Part shown: positions 5,839 through 7,508 of the stretch, one piece after another
Layout: each line of letters starts with the position of its first letter
How positions within the stretch are numbered: the first letter of the stretch is position 1
NCBI GenBank assembly: GCA_003152555.1
Contig: PMAL01000103.1
Span: 1 to 7,508 of the forward strand
DNA from: Acidimicrobiaceae bacterium
GTDB lineage: Bacteria > Actinomycetota > Acidimicrobiia > Acidimicrobiales > RAAP-2
Length of the DNA stretch: 7,508 nucleotides
Direction: 5' to 3'
The notes under the pieces: generated by a model
Told to the model about the DNA's origin: nothing
Database searches by the model: none
What the model saw: the letters and a program-made list of their open reading frames with translations, nothing else
Translations under genes and position numbers: made by a program

Positions 5839-7484
5839 GTGCCCCGCTGCGCCAGCGCAAGTCCTGGAAGGCCCTCGAAACGCACTACCTCGAGATCAAC
5901 TCGCGCCACCTGCGCGAGTTCTTTGCCGAGGACCCGCAGCGCGGCGAGCGGATGCGTCGCGACGCCGAAGGCATCTACCTCGACTACTCCAAGAACCGCG
6001 TCACCGACGAGACCCTGAGCCTTCTCATTCAGTTGGCCAATGAGTCGGGCCTCGCCCTGCACCGCGACGCCATGTTTTCCGGCGAGCACATCAATGTCTC
6101 GGAAGACCGGGCCGTGCTGCACGTGGCGCTGCGCATGCCCAAGGGAACGCCGCTCGTCGTCGACGGCGTTGACGTCGTCGAGCAGGTGCATACGGTCCTC
6201 GACCAAATGACCGACTTCGCCAACCGCGTACGTTCGGGCGAGTGGAAGGGCCACACCGGCAAGGCCATCAAGAACGTGGTCAATATCGGTATTGGAGGAT
6301 CGGACCTCGGGCCGGTGATGGCGTACGAGGCGCTGCGTTACTACTCGCGCCGAGACCTCACGTTCCGATTTGTCTCCAACGTCGACTCCACGGACTTTGT
6401 CGAGGCGGTGCGGGACCTCAGCGCCGACGAGACGCTGTTCATCATCTCGTCCAAAACCTTCGGCACGCTCGAGACGCTCACCAACGCCCGCTCGGCCCGC
6501 GACTGGCTGATCCAACAGCTGGGTGACGCGTCGGCGGTGTCTAAACATTTCGTCGCGGTCTCAACCAACGAGGAAAAAGTGTCAGCCTTCGGCATCGACA
6601 CGGCCAACATGTTTGGCTTCTGGGACTGGGTTGGCGGCCGCTACTCAATGGACTCGGCGATTGGTCTCTCGACCATGCTCGCCGTCGGTCCCGAGGGCTT
6701 TTACGAGATGCTCGAGGGATTCCACGCAATGGACGTGCACTTCCAGACCGCGCCCTTCGAGGAGAACCTGCCCGTCCTGATGGGACTGCTCGCGGTGTGG
6801 AACCGGGACTTCCTCGGATGCCAGACCGTGGGCGTCATGCCCTACGAGCAGTACTTGAAGCGTTTGCCCGCCTACTTGCAGCAACTGACCATGGAGTCCA
6901 ACGGCAAGCACGTCTCGCTCGACGGCACGTCGATTGACTACCAGACGGGCGCGATCTACTGGGGCGAACCGGGCACTAACGGCCAGCACAGCTTCTACCA
7001 ACTCATCCACCAGGGCACCACGATCGTGCCGGTCGACCTCATTGGCTTCGCCAAGAGTCTCAACCCGCTCGGCGAGCACCACGACATACTCTCCTCCAAC
7101 GTCTTCGCGCAGGCCCAGGCTCTGGCCTTCGGCAAGACCGAAGAAGAGGTCCGCGCCGAGGGCACGCCCGAGCACGTGATACCCCACCGCGTCATGGAGG
7201 GCAACCGGCCTACGAACGTGCTGCTCTGCGAGATCTTGACGCCGCGGCTGCTCGGCGCGCTCATCGCGCTCTACGAGCACTCCGTGTTCACCCAGGGCAC
7301 CATCTGGGGCGTGGACTCCTTCGACCAGTGGGGCGTGGAACTGGGCAAGGTGCTCTCCGTGCAAATCATTCCCGAGCTCGAGTCAAGTTCTGAGCCCGAA
7401 CCCAGCCACGACTCCTCGACCAATTCGTTGATCACGCTCTATCGGGCCCTGAAAAGAAAAGAGGACAATCGTGGCGACCAATAA
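5835..7484 (+). CDS. pgi: Glucose-6-phosphate isomerase
   Basis: A 549-residue classical phosphoglucose isomerase, the same length as the E. coli enzyme. It interconverts glucose-6-phosphate and fructose-6-phosphate in the cytoplasm. Both family signatures are present: DWVGGRYSMDSAIG (264-277) and the C-terminal WGVDSFDQWGVELGK (491-505). Phosphate- and substrate-binding segments are GIGGSDLGP (152-160) and SSKTFGTLET (205-214). By alignment to the rabbit enzyme from memory, the catalytic residues are Glu354 (MESNGK), His385 (TNGQHSFYQLIHQG), Lys505, Arg269 and Lys207, all kept. The C-terminus keeps the usual DSSTN..LI motif, then about a dozen extra charged residues that overlap the next gene. 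The ATG at 5835 overlaps the transaldolase stop (ATGA) and has AAGGA six bases upstream. An in-frame GTG at 5778 lies inside the transaldolase gene and is rejected. Confidence 0.97.
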   Translation: MSAPLRQRKSWKALETHYLEINSRHLREFFAEDPQRGERMRRDAEGIYLDYSKNRVTDETLSLLIQLANESGLALHRDAMFSGEHINVSEDRAVLHVALRMPKGTPLVVDGVDVVEQVHTVLDQMTDFANRVRSGEWKGHTGKAIKNVVNIGIGGSDLGPVMAYEALRYYSRRDLTFRFVSNVDSTDFVEAVRDLSADETLFIISSKTFGTLETLTNARSARDWLIQQLGDASAVSKHFVAVSTNEEKVSAFGIDTANMFGFWDWVGGRYSMDSAIGLSTMLAVGPEGFYEMLEGFHAMDVHFQTAPFEENLPVLMGLLAVWNRDFLGCQTVGVMPYEQYLKRLPAYLQQLTMESNGKHVSLDGTSIDYQTGAIYWGEPGTNGQHSFYQLIHQGTTIVPVDLIGFAKSLNPLGEHHDILSSNVFAQAQALAFGKTEEEVRAEGTPEHVIPHRVMEGNRPTNVLLCEILTPRLLGALIALYEHSVFTQGTIWGVDSFDQWGVELGKVLSVQIIPELESSSEPEPSHDSSTNSLITLYRALKRKEDNRGDQ

Positions 7485-7508
7485 GCCAATGCAGTTGGGA
7501 ATGGTGGG
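7471..7508 (+). CDS. gnd: Start of a 6-phosphogluconate dehydrogenase (decarboxylating), cut by the window edge
   Basis: Only 12 full codons are visible (MATNKPMQLGMV, then a partial codon beginning GG). MQLGMVG resembles the start of the NADP-binding glycine-rich motif MQLGMIGLGRMG of 6-phosphogluconate dehydrogenases. The GTG at 7471 has a good ribosome site, GAGGA at 7461-7465 with a five-base spacer, and overlaps the end of the isomerase gene by 14 bases in another frame. A second in-frame start, ATG at 7489, begins right at MQLGM but is too far from that site. The position after transaldolase and glucose-6-phosphate isomerase agrees with the call: the enzyme oxidises 6-phosphogluconate to ribulose-5-phosphate. 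Other members of the 3-hydroxyisobutyrate/6-phosphogluconate dehydrogenase superfamily cannot be excluded from so short a piece. Confidence 0.68.
   Translation, partial: MATNKPMQLGMV

Noticed and set aside
5679..6548. A 289-codon open frame on the minus strand across the transaldolase/isomerase junction
   Set aside because: It is antisense to two well-conserved enzymes, with biased composition and no family motif; a by-product of GC-rich coding.
6645..7364. A 239-codon minus-strand open frame opposite glucose-6-phosphate isomerase
   Set aside because: Same reasoning: it opposes conserved coding sequence and shows only low-complexity Val/Glu/Leu/Arg/His-rich translation.
1..7508. Search for a mobile element, defence system, CRISPR array or RNA gene
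   Set aside because: No repeats with spacers, transposase, integrase, nuclease, toxin or tRNA/rRNA-like sequence was seen; essentially all of the window is accounted for by metabolic genes.

Overview
The window reads as a stretch of ordinary metabolic chromosome from a GC-rich bacterium, most likely an actinobacterium. A high-GC actinobacterial lineage such as Acidimicrobiia is my inference, from the GC-rich codon use, an F420-type luciferase-like oxidoreductase, and the transaldolase / glucose-6-phosphate isomerase / 6-phosphogluconate dehydrogenase order. No marker here fixes the taxon. All genes lie on the + strand and are tightly packed. I see no rRNA, tRNA, CRISPR array, insertion sequence, phage gene or large repeat.

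Region 1 (1-2575) looks like a reductive pyrimidine (or hydantoin) breakdown module. It holds the C-terminal end of a nitrilase-fold amidohydrolase resembling beta-ureidopropionase, a full dihydropyrimidinase/hydantoinase with all metal ligands, and a luciferase-like (LLM) flavin/F420 oxidoreductase. The first two would carry out the last two steps of dihydrouracil degradation to beta-alanine in reverse gene order. The substrate of the oxidoreductase is unknown. A 10-codon mini-ORF exactly bridges the dihydropyrimidinase stop and the oxidoreductase start.

A 185-base gap (2576-2760) with overlapping inverted repeats and a possible weak terminator separates this from region 2 (2761-4649). Region 2 holds two translationally coupled genes: a HAD-IIB phosphohydrolase/mutase related to eukaryotic-type phosphomannomutase, and a GH130-family glycosidase/phosphorylase. 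Together they could release and process a mannose (or other sugar) phosphate. However, several phosphate-binding arginines of known phosphomannomutases appear replaced, so the substrate is open.

After a 106-base gap with two small inverted repeats, region 3 (4756-7508) is a central-carbon operon: transaldolase, glucose-6-phosphate isomerase and the first codons of a 6-phosphogluconate dehydrogenase. The genes overlap by 4 and 14 bases. These enzymes link glycolysis with the pentose phosphate pathway, and sugar released by region 2 could enter at fructose-6-phosphate, the substrate shared by transaldolase and the isomerase.

I found no clearly new biological system. The points most worth a second look are the HAD/GH130 pair with its altered active-site positions, and the oxidoreductase of unknown substrate inside the pyrimidine module.
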